Of a stretch of 8,659 bases of DNA, positions 1-6,599 are shown one piece after another; the first letter of the stretch is position 1; each line of letters opens with the position of its first letter. Made by a program: the position numbers and the translations under genes. A model generated the notes under the pieces. The model searched no databases and was not told the origin of the DNA. It worked only from the letters and a program-made list of their open reading frames with translations. This DNA comes from Deltaproteobacteria bacterium (GTDB lineage Bacteria > Desulfobacterota > Binatia > Binatales > Binataceae), in assembly GCA_021799555.1 (NCBI GenBank), contig JAJZAG010000152.1, forward strand, positions 1 to 8,659, given 5' to 3'.

Positions 1-921
1 CTTGATTCCCTCGGTATGCGCGAGCACGGTGCGCGCTTCCTTGAGACCCGACAACTTGCCGCTCGGCAGATCGATCTGCGTGATATCGCCGGTGATTACC
101 GCCTTCGAGTTGTAGCCGAGCCGCGTGAGAAACATCTTCATCTGTTCGGAGGTCGTGTTCTGCGCCTCGTCGAGGATGATGAAGGAATCGTTGAGCGTGC
201 GGCCGCGCATGAAGGCGAGCGGCGCGACTTCGATCGTGCCGCGCTCGAGCATCCGCCGCGCGCGATCGAAATCGACCATGTCGTGCAGCGCGTCGTAGAG
301 CGGGCGCAGGTAGGGGTTGACCTTCTCGGCCAGGTCGCCGGGTAGAAAGCCGAGCTTCTCGCCCGCTTCGACGGCCGGCCGGCACAGCACCATCCGCGTG
401 ACCTGATTTTTCATCAGCGCCGCCAGCGCCATCGCCATCGCAAGATAAGTCTTCCCGGTTCCAGCGGGGCCGATTCCGAATACGATATCGTGCGCGCGAA
501 TCGCGTCGATGTACGCCTTCTGGTTGAGCGACTTCGGCGAGATCACGCGCTTGTGCGCAGAAACGTAGATCGTGTCGAGGAAGATGTCTTTGAGTTCGGC
601 GTTGCGATCGCCGCGCAGGATGCGCAGGGCGTATTCGACGTCGCTCGGGTAGACCGGGTAACCGCGCTTGAGGAGATCGTAGAGCTCGCTCAGCACCTTG
701 CTTGCGAGCGCCTGCTCGGGATGCGGGCCCGCAATCTTGAGCGTGGTGCCGGCGCCGCTGATTCTGATTCCCAGCGCGGTCTCGAGCGTGCGCAGATGCG
801 CGTCGTGCTGGCCGAGCAGGTCCGTGAACAGGCGCGGATCGTCGAAGTGGAGTTCGAGCGAATCGTGCGAGTCGCGGAGATCGTGCGGCTCACGCGAGTC
901 GTGATGGGAAGTTTCTGAAAT
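1..921 (-). CDS. phoH: PhoH-family ATPase (PhoH-like protein), C-terminus beyond window
   Basis: This is a cytoplasmic P-loop ATPase of the PhoH family, which is linked to RNA metabolism and often found near ybeY and HD-hydrolase genes; its exact substrate is not settled. Counting from the proposed AUU at 921, 307 residues are visible. The N-terminal KH-like part (FDDPRLFTDLLGQHDAHL) covers roughly residues 37-90. Walker A GPAGTGKT is at 151-158, CRPAVEAGEKLGFLPG follows, Walker B IILDEAQN is at 248-255 and the sensor TGD at 277-279. The frame is closed upstream by TGA at 958-960. No ATG, GTG or TTG occurs in frame until a GTG at residue 76, inside the conserved N-domain. The AUU at 919-921 has a good Shine-Dalgarno (AGAGG, 7 bases upstream) and yields an N-terminus beginning (M)SETSHH. 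The identity is secure; the start is inferred. It lies downstream of alaS, same strand. Confidence 0.93.
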   Translation of the reverse strand, partial: MSETSHHDSREPHDLRDSHDSLELHFDDPRLFTDLLGQHDAHLRTLETALGIRISGAGTTLKIAGPHPEQALASKVLSELYDLLKRGYPVYPSDVEYALRILRGDRNAELKDIFLDTIYVSAHKRVISPKSLNQKAYIDAIRAHDIVFGIGPAGTGKTYLAMAMALAALMKNQVTRMVLCRPAVEAGEKLGFLPGDLAEKVNPYLRPLYDALHDMVDFDRARRMLERGTIEVAPLAFMRGRTLNDSFIILDEAQNTTSEQMKMFLTRLGYNSKAVITGDITQIDLPSGKLSGLKEARTVLAHTEGIK

Positions 922-1005
922 CGCCTCGCCTCTTGCGCCGCAGCCGCGGCGTCGTGTTCATCCTAATCGATCGCGGCGCAGTTGTGAATCCGAAGACGGG
1001 AAAGA

Positions 1006-1115
1006 AACCGCGGATTTCACAGATTACGCGGATTGTCCTGTCCGGTGCGCCGCGCGCCGGACAGGACGAATGCGTTTAGATCTCTGAATCTGTGAAATCG
1101 GCGTAATCTGCGGTT
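1006..1115. repeat. Nested inverted-repeat element between alaS and phoH, possible terminator
   Basis: The 160-base gap between alaS and phoH is mostly one symmetrical element. The core is a stem of about 17 pairs (1033-1049 with 1053-1069, two G-T wobbles, 3-base loop), built on GTCCTGTCCGG and CCGGACAGGAC. Outside it, GATTTCACAGATT at 1013-1025 is exactly inverted as AATCTGTGAAATC at 1087-1099, and AACCGC at 1006-1011 pairs with GCGGTT at 1110-1115. The flanks are made of repeated GATT-type units (CGGATTTCACAGATTACGCGGATT-like), which resembles dispersed intergenic repeats seen in other bacterial genomes; that resemblance is from memory. As RNA it would form a strong hairpin just after the alaS stop, and on the minus strand the outer arm runs into TTTCTTTC, so it may stop alaS transcription. 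Confidence 0.7.
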
Positions 1116-1120
1116 ACTCT

Positions 1121-3787
1121 TTATTTTATTAGCTCCGCGACTTTGTCGAGCGCCTCGTCGAGTTTCGCGGCGTCGCGGCCGCCCGCCTGCGCCAGCTCGG
1201 GGCGTCCGCCGCCAGTGCCACCGACGATCGGCGCGATCTGCTTGATCACGTCGCCGGCTTTCACGCGGCCGCTCAGGTCGGGCGTCACCGCGACGAGCAG
1301 GGCGACCTTGCCGCCGCCGCAGTCCGAGCCGAGCGCGATCACCGCCGATGGATATTTCTGGCGCATCCGGTCGGCCATCTCGCGCATCGCGCGCGGATCG
1401 ATTCCGTCGGCGCGGCGCGTGACGATCTTGATACCGCCGGCTTCACGCACGCGTTCGTCGGTGGCGGCGCCGCCGCTTGCGAGTTTCTGTTCGAGCGCGC
1501 GGAGTTTCTTTTCAAGCTCCTTTTCACGCGCGAGGATTTTCTCCAGCCGCTCGAGCGCCGCCGAATCGCGCGCGCCGAGTTTGCCCGCGATCTCGTCGAG
1601 GAGCTTCTCCTGACGCCGGATCGATTCGAGCGCGCCCTGTCCCGTCACCGCCTCGACGCGGCGCACGCCTGCCGCGACTCCCGACTCGGCCTCGAGCTTG
1701 AAGAAGCCGACGTCGCCGGTGCGCGTGACGTGCGTGCCGCCGCATAGCTCGACCGAGAAATCGCCCATCCGCACCACGCGAACGCGATCGCCGTACTTGT
1801 CGCCAAAGAACGCGAGCGCGCCTGCCTTAAGCGCGTCGTCGTAAGCCATCTCTTCGACCGTGACGGCGGCGTTCTCACGGATGCGCGCGTTGATCTCCTC
1901 TTCGATCTCCAGCAATCGCTCGGCACCCACCGGCCCCTGATGCGCGAAATCGAAGCGCAGCCGCTCCGGCGCAACCAGCGAGCCCGCCTGATGCACTCCC
2001 GTGCCGAGAATATCGCGCAGCGCGTAGTGCAGGATGTGCGTGGCGGAATGGTTGAGCATCGTCGCATCGCGCCGCGTCCGATCGACGGTGAGCGTGACGC
2101 GCGCGCCGAACTGCGCTTCGTGCAGATCGCCTCGCAACAGGTGCCCCATATGCACGATGAGTCCATCTCGCTTACGGGTTTCGCGAACCTCAAAGATAGC
2201 GCCGGTTTCGAGTGCAATCACGCCGCGATCGCCGATCTGGCCACCGCCTTCGGGATAGAAGGGCGTTTCTGCGGTAACTAGCTCGACTAGTTCATCGGTA
2301 CCACTCTCCGAGCTCGTGCCTCTGCCTACCAACTCGGACTCAGCCGAATAGCGTGCATACCCAATGAACTCGGATCTCGCATTCGCTCTAGTGGCAAAGC
2401 TCCTGTCGTGCACTTGTGGTTCAAGGCGGTCAGTACGCGAGCGGGCGCGCTGCTCTTCCATGAGGTGCTCGAAGGCTTTCGTATCGACGGCGATTCCGTC
2501 GTTGCGCAAAACGTCCTCGGTCAGATCGAGCGGGAAACCGTAAGTATCGTAGAGCTTGAACGCGACTTCGCCGGGAAGGGTTTTGCCGCCGGATTTCGCG
2601 AGCCGTGCGCGCTCCTGCTCGATCAATTCGAGTCCGCGATCGAGCGTCTCGCCGAAGCGTGCTTCCTCCTGGGTGATCGCCTCGCCAATCTTCGCGCTCT
2701 TCTCGCGAATCTCCGGATACGCCGCTCCCATCGCCTCGGCTACGCCCGCGACCGCCCTCGCGAGGAATGGGTGATGAATCCCGAGATAGCGGCCGTGGCG
2801 CGCCGCCCGGCGGATAATCCGGCGCAGCACGTACTCGCGATCGCTGTTACCAGGCATCAAGCCCTCAGCGATCAAAAAGCTCATCGTGCGCGCATGGTCT
2901 GCGATTGCGCGGAACGAGATGTCGGTTTCCGGATTCGCGCCATAGCGGGCGCCGTCGCCGATCTCTCTCGCCGCCACTTCGATCTTCGCGATGATCGTCT
3001 GGAACAGATCGATATCGTAGTTGCCGAGGACCTTGCCGGTTTCGAGGCTTTGCAGCGCCGCGGTTACGCGTTCGAGGCCGGTGCCCGTATCGACGCACTT
3101 CATCGGCAAGGGAGTCAGTTTGCCCGATGCGTCGCGATCGTACTGGATGAAGACGAGGTTGCCGAGTTCGATAAACCGTTCGCATCCGTCAACGTTGACG
3201 CCGCATCCGACGCCCGGATGGCTCGCGCCATCGCAGGCCGCCGCGCCGCGATCGATATCGATCTCCGAGCATGGGCCGCATGGGCCCGTGTCGCCCATCT
3301 GCCAGAAGTTCTCCTTGTCGCCGAAGCTCATGATCCGCTCGCGCGGCAGCACGCCCATCTTGAGCCAGATTTGCCGCGCCTCGTCGTCGTCGTTATGGAC
3401 CGTTGCGTAGAGCAGCTTCGGATCGACGCCCCATACTTTGGTGACGAGCTCCCAGTGCCACGCGATCGCCTCGGTCTTGTAGTAATCGCCGAACGACCAG
3501 TTGCCGAGCATCTCGAAGAAGGTGTGATGGTAGGTGTCGCGCCCAACCGCTTCGAGGTCGTTGTGCTTGCCGCTGATGCGCAGGCATTTCTGGCAATCCA
3601 CGACGCGCTTGTCGGGAGGGGTGCGCACGCCCAGGAAGTAGTCCTTGAACGGCACCATCCCGGCGTTGACGAACAGCAGCGTCGGATCGCCCTTCGGGAT
3701 AAGCGAGAACGAGGGCACTACCGTATGGCCGCGCTCCTTGAAGAAGTCGAGGAATGACTGACGTACTTTGGCGGTTGTCCAGCGCAT
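1121..3787 (-). CDS. alaS: Alanine--tRNA ligase
   Basis: This cytoplasmic enzyme charges tRNA-Ala with alanine using ATP and hydrolyses mischarged Ser- or Gly-tRNA-Ala. The 888 residues match the usual bacterial length of about 875. The class II catalytic domain is at the N-terminus (TLLFVNAGMVPFKDYFLG near 40-57, FFEMLGNW at 90-97, DTGTGLERV at 233-241). The editing domain carries the zinc-binding HSATH (His580, His584) and CGGTH (Cys682, His686). The C-Ala domain ends with GGGRPELAQAGG from residue 859. I chose the ATG at 3787 (MRWTTAKVRQSFLDFF) because family members begin exactly there. The frame stays open another 77 codons upstream, but that part is low-complexity and unlike AlaRS. No good Shine-Dalgarno precedes the ATG, so initiation may be weak or leader-dependent. 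The gene looks intact and ordinary. Confidence 0.97.
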   Translation of the reverse strand: MRWTTAKVRQSFLDFFKERGHTVVPSFSLIPKGDPTLLFVNAGMVPFKDYFLGVRTPPDKRVVDCQKCLRISGKHNDLEAVGRDTYHHTFFEMLGNWSFGDYYKTEAIAWHWELVTKVWGVDPKLLYATVHNDDDEARQIWLKMGVLPRERIMSFGDKENFWQMGDTGPCGPCSEIDIDRGAAACDGASHPGVGCGVNVDGCERFIELGNLVFIQYDRDASGKLTPLPMKCVDTGTGLERVTAALQSLETGKVLGNYDIDLFQTIIAKIEVAAREIGDGARYGANPETDISFRAIADHARTMSFLIAEGLMPGNSDREYVLRRIIRRAARHGRYLGIHHPFLARAVAGVAEAMGAAYPEIREKSAKIGEAITQEEARFGETLDRGLELIEQERARLAKSGGKTLPGEVAFKLYDTYGFPLDLTEDVLRNDGIAVDTKAFEHLMEEQRARSRTDRLEPQVHDRSFATRANARSEFIGYARYSAESELVGRGTSSESGTDELVELVTAETPFYPEGGGQIGDRGVIALETGAIFEVRETRKRDGLIVHMGHLLRGDLHEAQFGARVTLTVDRTRRDATMLNHSATHILHYALRDILGTGVHQAGSLVAPERLRFDFAHQGPVGAERLLEIEEEINARIRENAAVTVEEMAYDDALKAGALAFFGDKYGDRVRVVRMGDFSVELCGGTHVTRTGDVGFFKLEAESGVAAGVRRVEAVTGQGALESIRRQEKLLDEIAGKLGARDSAALERLEKILAREKELEKKLRALEQKLASGGAATDERVREAGGIKIVTRRADGIDPRAMREMADRMRQKYPSAVIALGSDCGGGKVALLVAVTPDLSGRVKAGDVIKQIAPIVGGTGGGRPELAQAGGRDAAKLDEALDKVAELIK

Positions 3788-4032
3788 GGGGTGCTTATGA
3801 TAGCCAAGCGCGGGATTTCTGCCCACTGGCGGCGCGGGGCGGTCTGGCGATGGGTTCGTTTGACGGAATTTGGAGCGGGTGTCGCCGAGGAAGTCCGCGC
3901 CGGTGCGCGAGAATTTGGCGCTCGCGATGGGTTTGAAGGTGCGAAAATGTTCCGCGTCGCGATCGCCGATTGCGAGCCGCGACGAGGCGGGCGCGGCTTG
4001 CGTGGCGGGCGGCAGCATAATCCGCTAATCCC

Positions 4033-4058
4033 GGCGATTGCAAAAAATCGCAATCGCC
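4033..4058. repeat. Perfect 9-bp stem-loop in the alaS upstream region
   Basis: GGCGATTGC (4033-4041) and GCAATCGCC (4050-4058) are exact reverse complements around the loop AAAAAATC. The structure is about 250 bases upstream of the alaS start. Read on the minus strand the loop is a T-run, not a tail, so it is not a standard intrinsic terminator. It could sit in the alaS leader or act as an operator. Confidence 0.6.
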
Positions 4059-4272
4059 CCGCCGACCCGCGCGTTTCCAGAGGCTCCAGGCTCGCCGACG
4101 AACAAGTCGCCGCGGTCGCGGGAAAGTGCAGTTGGCGCGCTCCTGGAGGCGACGATCGTTCGCGCACGGCGCCGAGAAGTCGGCGCGCGGGTGATGGCGC
4201 TCGATCGGGCGCGGGGGCTTTGGCGGAGAACCTCCATGGGGATAGTTCTACACAACTTTTGCGGCGGCATAA

Positions 4273-4289
4273 GGCTGAACTGTTCAGCC
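4273..4289. promoter_or_regulatory. 17-bp near-perfect palindrome, operator-like
   Basis: GGCTGAAC, a single T, then GTTCAGCC: eight-base arms that are exactly complementary with a one-base centre. A short compact palindrome of this kind is typical of dimeric repressor sites (the TGAAC/GTTCA half-sites are of a type used by several TetR-like and LexA-like proteins). It sits about 490 bases upstream of the alaS start in an otherwise gene-free stretch. No cognate regulator is visible in the window, so the function is inferred from symmetry alone. Confidence 0.45.
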
Positions 4290-4337
4290 ATGAACAAACG
4301 TGGCTATGAATCGATATACCCTCACGCGCGCAATGGG

Positions 4338-4356
4338 CTTTGACTTTTAGTTAAAG
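4338..4356. promoter_or_regulatory. AT-rich dyad containing a TTGACT hexamer
   Basis: CTTTGACT (4338-4345) and AGTTAAAG (4349-4356) form eight-base arms with one mismatch (a G-T wobble) and a 3-base centre, in an AT-rich island (about 4336-4368) within GC-rich DNA. TTGACT at 4340-4345 looks like a plus-strand -35 box, but no acceptable -10 lies 16-19 bases downstream. Only short open frames follow, such as 22 codons from 4388. It may be a regulator site or a decayed promoter. The string TTGACTTTTA also opens the promoter at 7924. Confidence 0.3.
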
Positions 4357-4581
4357 TATTACTTGAACTGCCGATTGGGCTCATTCGATGCGCCGGCGCC
4401 TTATGCCTCCCGATTCGAGCTGGGGGCGGATTCAACCATTCACTGATGCGGAGTAGGGCGCCGCTGACAGATTCGCGCATCGCGTAGCGGAAGCACTATC
4501 GGCGGTCGGAGCGGAGAAAAATCATCGCGGGCGGGACGGTTCAAATATCAGGACGATGCGTCATACGCGCTTGTGCGGCGC

Positions 4582-5658
4582 TCAGGAATTCAGCGGCTTC
4601 GTGTCGGGGGCCGGATGTGCTGTCACTTTGGCGTCCGGATGCGACGGCACCGCGACAGTTACGGCCGCGGCGGCGACTCCCGGCGGGAGCACGACGCCGA
4701 GCGTGTAGCCGTGGCCGAGCGCGCCTTGGATCTTCGCTATCGCCGTTGGGAACTCGTCGTTGGTTGCGGTGTTGTTGCCGGTATCGTCGCCGGAGGCTGT
4801 CGGTCGGACGACGTAGGCGTTGCCGCCGGTCGCGGATGCAAATTCTTTCAGGGTCCGCGCATCGACGCGATCGATGTCGCCGCCATTTATTACGAACGGC
4901 CCGATCGCCAGGCTCCCTGAGTCCGGCCGTACGTTGGGATCGCCGATGCCGACGAGGAACAGTTGCGCACCGCTGCGCTTCACTTTGGCAATTGCTTCGT
5001 CCTTCGTCGCAGTGCTCTTGTTGTCGATCCCGTCGGTGATCAGGATAATCGCGCGCGCCGGATAGTGCGCGGTTTTCCGTTCGGCATCGACCGCCTTGTC
5101 GATCGAATCGTAAATTGCTGTTTCGCCGTTGGCCCGCAGGATCGACAGCTTCCCCGCAGCCAATAGATGATCGGTTGTGAAAGGTTGAATGAGGTAGGGC
5201 TGGTCGGAGAACGCGATTATCGCAATTTCGTCGCAGGAATTGAGCTTGCCGATGAAACCGCCGAGAGCCCGCGTCACCGTGGGCAGTTTGGGATGCATGC
5301 TGCCGGAAGTATCGATCACCAGGATGATCGACTCGGGCGCTGCGCCGGCATCGTTGTGGAAATAGGCAACCGGCAGGCTCTGCGCCGCGGAGTGAACCTC
5401 GAAATCCGATTGCTTCAGAGACGCGACAAGCGCGCCGCTCGTATCCGTGACCGTCGTCGTGAACTCTGTGAACCCGGGCCTGCTCACTAAGTCGGCAGGC
5501 GCGCCGTCCGGGACGGGGCATAGCTTCAGGGGCGCGGTCGCGGCTCTCGCCGCGGCTGGATAATCCGGCGTGCCGGAACTTTGTTGCTGGGCCGCGCATC
5601 CGGCGAGGGCAGCCAGTAGTACGAACTGGAAGAGCCATGACAGTCGAGCGGATCGCAT
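4582..5658 (-). CDS. VWA-domain lipoprotein (VWFA-related family)
   Basis: A 358-residue predicted lipoprotein. The signal peptide (residues 1-20, hydrophobic core FQFVLLAALAG) ends in the lipobox LAGC with Cys21 as lipidation site. A beta-rich stretch at about 62-101 (TTTVTDTSGALVASLKQSDF) matches the N-terminal module of VWFA-related proteins common in Acidobacteria. The von Willebrand A fold follows at about 110-300, with a complete MIDAS: DTSGS at 116-120, Thr180 in GETAIYDS and Asp209 in ITDGID. It probably binds a protein or surface ligand through a divalent metal, on the outer or inner membrane face. ATG at 5658 was chosen over longer starts because it gives the signal peptide and has AAGGGA eight bases upstream. 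Neighbours do not reveal a partner; no moxR-like ATPase or second VWA gene is seen. Confidence 0.88.
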   Translation of the reverse strand: MRSARLSWLFQFVLLAALAGCAAQQQSSGTPDYPAAARAATAPLKLCPVPDGAPADLVSRPGFTEFTTTVTDTSGALVASLKQSDFEVHSAAQSLPVAYFHNDAGAAPESIILVIDTSGSMHPKLPTVTRALGGFIGKLNSCDEIAIIAFSDQPYLIQPFTTDHLLAAGKLSILRANGETAIYDSIDKAVDAERKTAHYPARAIILITDGIDNKSTATKDEAIAKVKRSGAQLFLVGIGDPNVRPDSGSLAIGPFVINGGDIDRVDARTLKEFASATGGNAYVVRPTASGDDTGNNTATNDEFPTAIAKIQGALGHGYTLGVVLPPGVAAAAVTVAVPSHPDAKVTAHPAPDTKPLNS

Positions 5659-5818
5659 CGGCAATATCCCTTTGCTGACCACGAATTGTGTACTGCCATA
5701 CCACAACCTGATTCGGGCGCGGTAGCCGTGCGCGCCTGCGTGTGAATCTCCCTCGCGCTCGAATGAGAGGGGATGTGCGTTAGGGAAGCTCTGCACGACC
5801 CGTCCGGGCAAAATTCGA

Positions 5819-5858
5819 GAGCCGGCGCGATCGGACGCGTTCCTCGCAACGCCGGCTC
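5819..5858. repeat. Inverted repeat upstream of the VWA gene
   Basis: GAGCCGGC (5819-5826) and GCCGGCTC (5851-5858) are exact complements. GCGA directly inside the left arm can also pair with TCGC at 5844-5847 across a short bulge. It lies 160 bases upstream of the VWA start, immediately beside the repeat pair at 5861-5930. It could be a terminator for leftward transcription from the RHS scrap, though it has no T-tract. Confidence 0.4.
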
Positions 5859-5860
5859 AC

Positions 5861-5930
5861 TGGTCTGCCCCCCGAAAACTCTGCCAATTTGAGGTAGAGT
5901 CCGTCGCCTGATGATCTGCCCCGCGAAACT
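5861..5930. mobile_element. Direct-repeat pair, possible insertion-sequence end remnant
   Basis: TGGTCTGCCCCCCGAAAACT (5861-5880) and TGATCTGCCCCGCGAAACT (5912-5930) are near-identical, same-orientation copies 51 bases apart. Between them ACTCTGCC (5878-5885) and GGTAGAGT (5893-5900) form an 8-bp hairpin with one wobble. Terminal TGATCTGCCCC-type sequences are reminiscent of some IS3-family ends, but this is recollection and no transposase fragment is present. The second copy abuts the exact point (about 5936) where RHS homology stops, which suggests an insertion or deletion event there. Confidence 0.35.
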
Positions 5931-5935
5931 AGGGC

Positions 5936-6191
5936 AGCTGGGCTGTAGTATCGAGCGGGGTAATAATACAATCCTGTCCCGTCGTTTTCACGACCGGTGA
6001 ACTGATACGGATTGGTGCTGGTATCTGATTCCGTGGTGTCGCCGAACGGATCATACGTGTAGCTGGCTGCGAGGCCGCCTGCTGAGTTCGCCAGCGCCAG
6101 CGTGCGGCCGAGGGCGGTCTGTCAGGTAGCTGCTCGCGCCCGACGCATCGGTGCGCTGGAGGTATTCGTCGATTCCGAGTCCTGTCAGCAT
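5936..6191 (-). pseudogene. RHS/YD-repeat protein remnant, frameshifted C-terminal core fragment
   Basis: Two adjacent minus-strand frames together encode the conserved end of an RHS core. The first (6191 to about 6117) gives MLTGLGIDEYLQRTDASGAS followed by SYLTD. The second (about 6115 to 5936) gives ALGRTLALANSAGG, then YTYDPFGDTT, NPYQFTGREN and GTGLYYYPARYYSP. One extra base at 6116-6117 (a G on the plus strand) breaks the frame; removing it restores the family sequence YLTDALG. The usual YYYRARYYSP motif has Pro in place of its first Arg. RHS proteins are large secreted or wall-associated polymorphic-toxin carriers, normally over 1000 residues. Here the N-terminal repeats are absent and the sequence stops right after RYYSP, before the usual GRFISEDP part and toxin tip. 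It is a decayed scrap, probably not expressed. Confidence 0.85.
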
Positions 6192-6599
6192 CGCGGTCTT
6201 CGGCCCGACGGATCCGTCGCGATGGCGTCCGCTCGGCCAGGCCCGGACCTTCCAAGCCGCAAACCAGAGGCGCTCATCGTCAATCAGGCCGCCCACGCCG
6301 TCGCCTCTGCCGCCTCATCGACTCAAACCGATACCCAGCGCGCCTGAGAACTTTCTCCGCTCAAATCGGCCGAACTCGCCAAACGAGCGCAATCCCTCAG
6401 GCAACCTCGTCGTTAAGCTCCTTAAAATCAAGCCATCTTTCCCGCGCGCGTGGCCGCTGCGGCGCCGAATACCGATGCCACATAAACGTACGAGACACGC
6501 CATCGGCGGCGTAAAATCCTCAGCATCGCCGGCGACCAACCGCAGAGCGTTCGGCCGCATCAGGTGCGCCGTAGATCGAACGCTATCGCGACGGCGACG
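6192..6599. other. Gene-free stretch between the RHS remnant and the cysteine-rich gene
   Basis: About 400 bases without a recognisable gene. Minus-strand frames at 6315-6560 and 6207-6296 (the latter continuous with the RHS scrap, reading DERLWFAAWKVRAWPSG) are open but match nothing I know; they may be decayed coding sequence upstream of the RHS fragment. The plus-strand frame at 6151-6603 is proline- and arginine-rich and looks like a shadow. The only local structure I can support is the stem-loop at 6546-6584. Confidence 0.5.
6546..6584 (-). terminator. Stem-loop just after the cysteine-rich gene, possible terminator
   Basis: AGCGTTCG (6546-6553) and CGAACGCT (6577-6584) are exact complements around a 23-base loop. 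The structure begins 15 bases past the stop codon of the cysteine-rich gene on the minus strand, where a terminator is expected. There is no T-tract after it, so it may instead only protect the RNA 3' end. Confidence 0.35.

Larger units (their letters stand above)
3788..4581. other. Long intergenic region upstream of alaS, no convincing gene
   Basis: About 790 bases lie between the start of alaS and the stop of the VWA gene, which both read leftward. Several frames are open on both strands (for example 3791-4309 plus, 4025-4297 minus), but their products are arginine- and proline-rich, mutually overlapping and resemble no family I know, so I treat them as GC-driven chance frames. The alaS promoter should lie here, yet I cannot place convincing -35 and -10 boxes. 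The region contains three dyads, listed separately: a hairpin at 4033-4058, a palindrome at 4273-4289 and an AT-rich dyad at 4338-4356. I see no clear terminator for the VWA gene. Confidence 0.6.

Noticed and set aside
1033..1069. Canonical intrinsic terminator after alaS
   Set aside because: The hairpin is strong but is not followed directly by a T-tract on either strand, so I call the whole element a repeat with possible terminator function.
2408..3757. 449-codon plus-strand open frame
   Set aside because: It lies entirely antisense to alaS, whose conserved motifs run through the whole stretch; the product resembles nothing and is a GC-driven shadow.
3788..4018. 77-codon N-terminal extension of alaS
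   Set aside because: AlaRS proteins begin at the residues encoded from 3787; the extension is low-complexity and has no family counterpart.
3788..4320. T-box riboswitch controlling alaS
   Set aside because: No T-box consensus or specifier-loop structure with a terminator is visible, and the genome does not look like a Firmicute.
3791..4343. Plus- and minus-strand frames upstream of alaS
   Set aside because: They overlap one another on both strands, are rich in Arg/Pro/Ser, and lack ribosome sites or recognisable motifs.
4541..5704. 387-codon minus-strand frame over the VWA gene
   Set aside because: It is the same-strand alternate frame of the VWA lipoprotein, arginine-rich and without domains.
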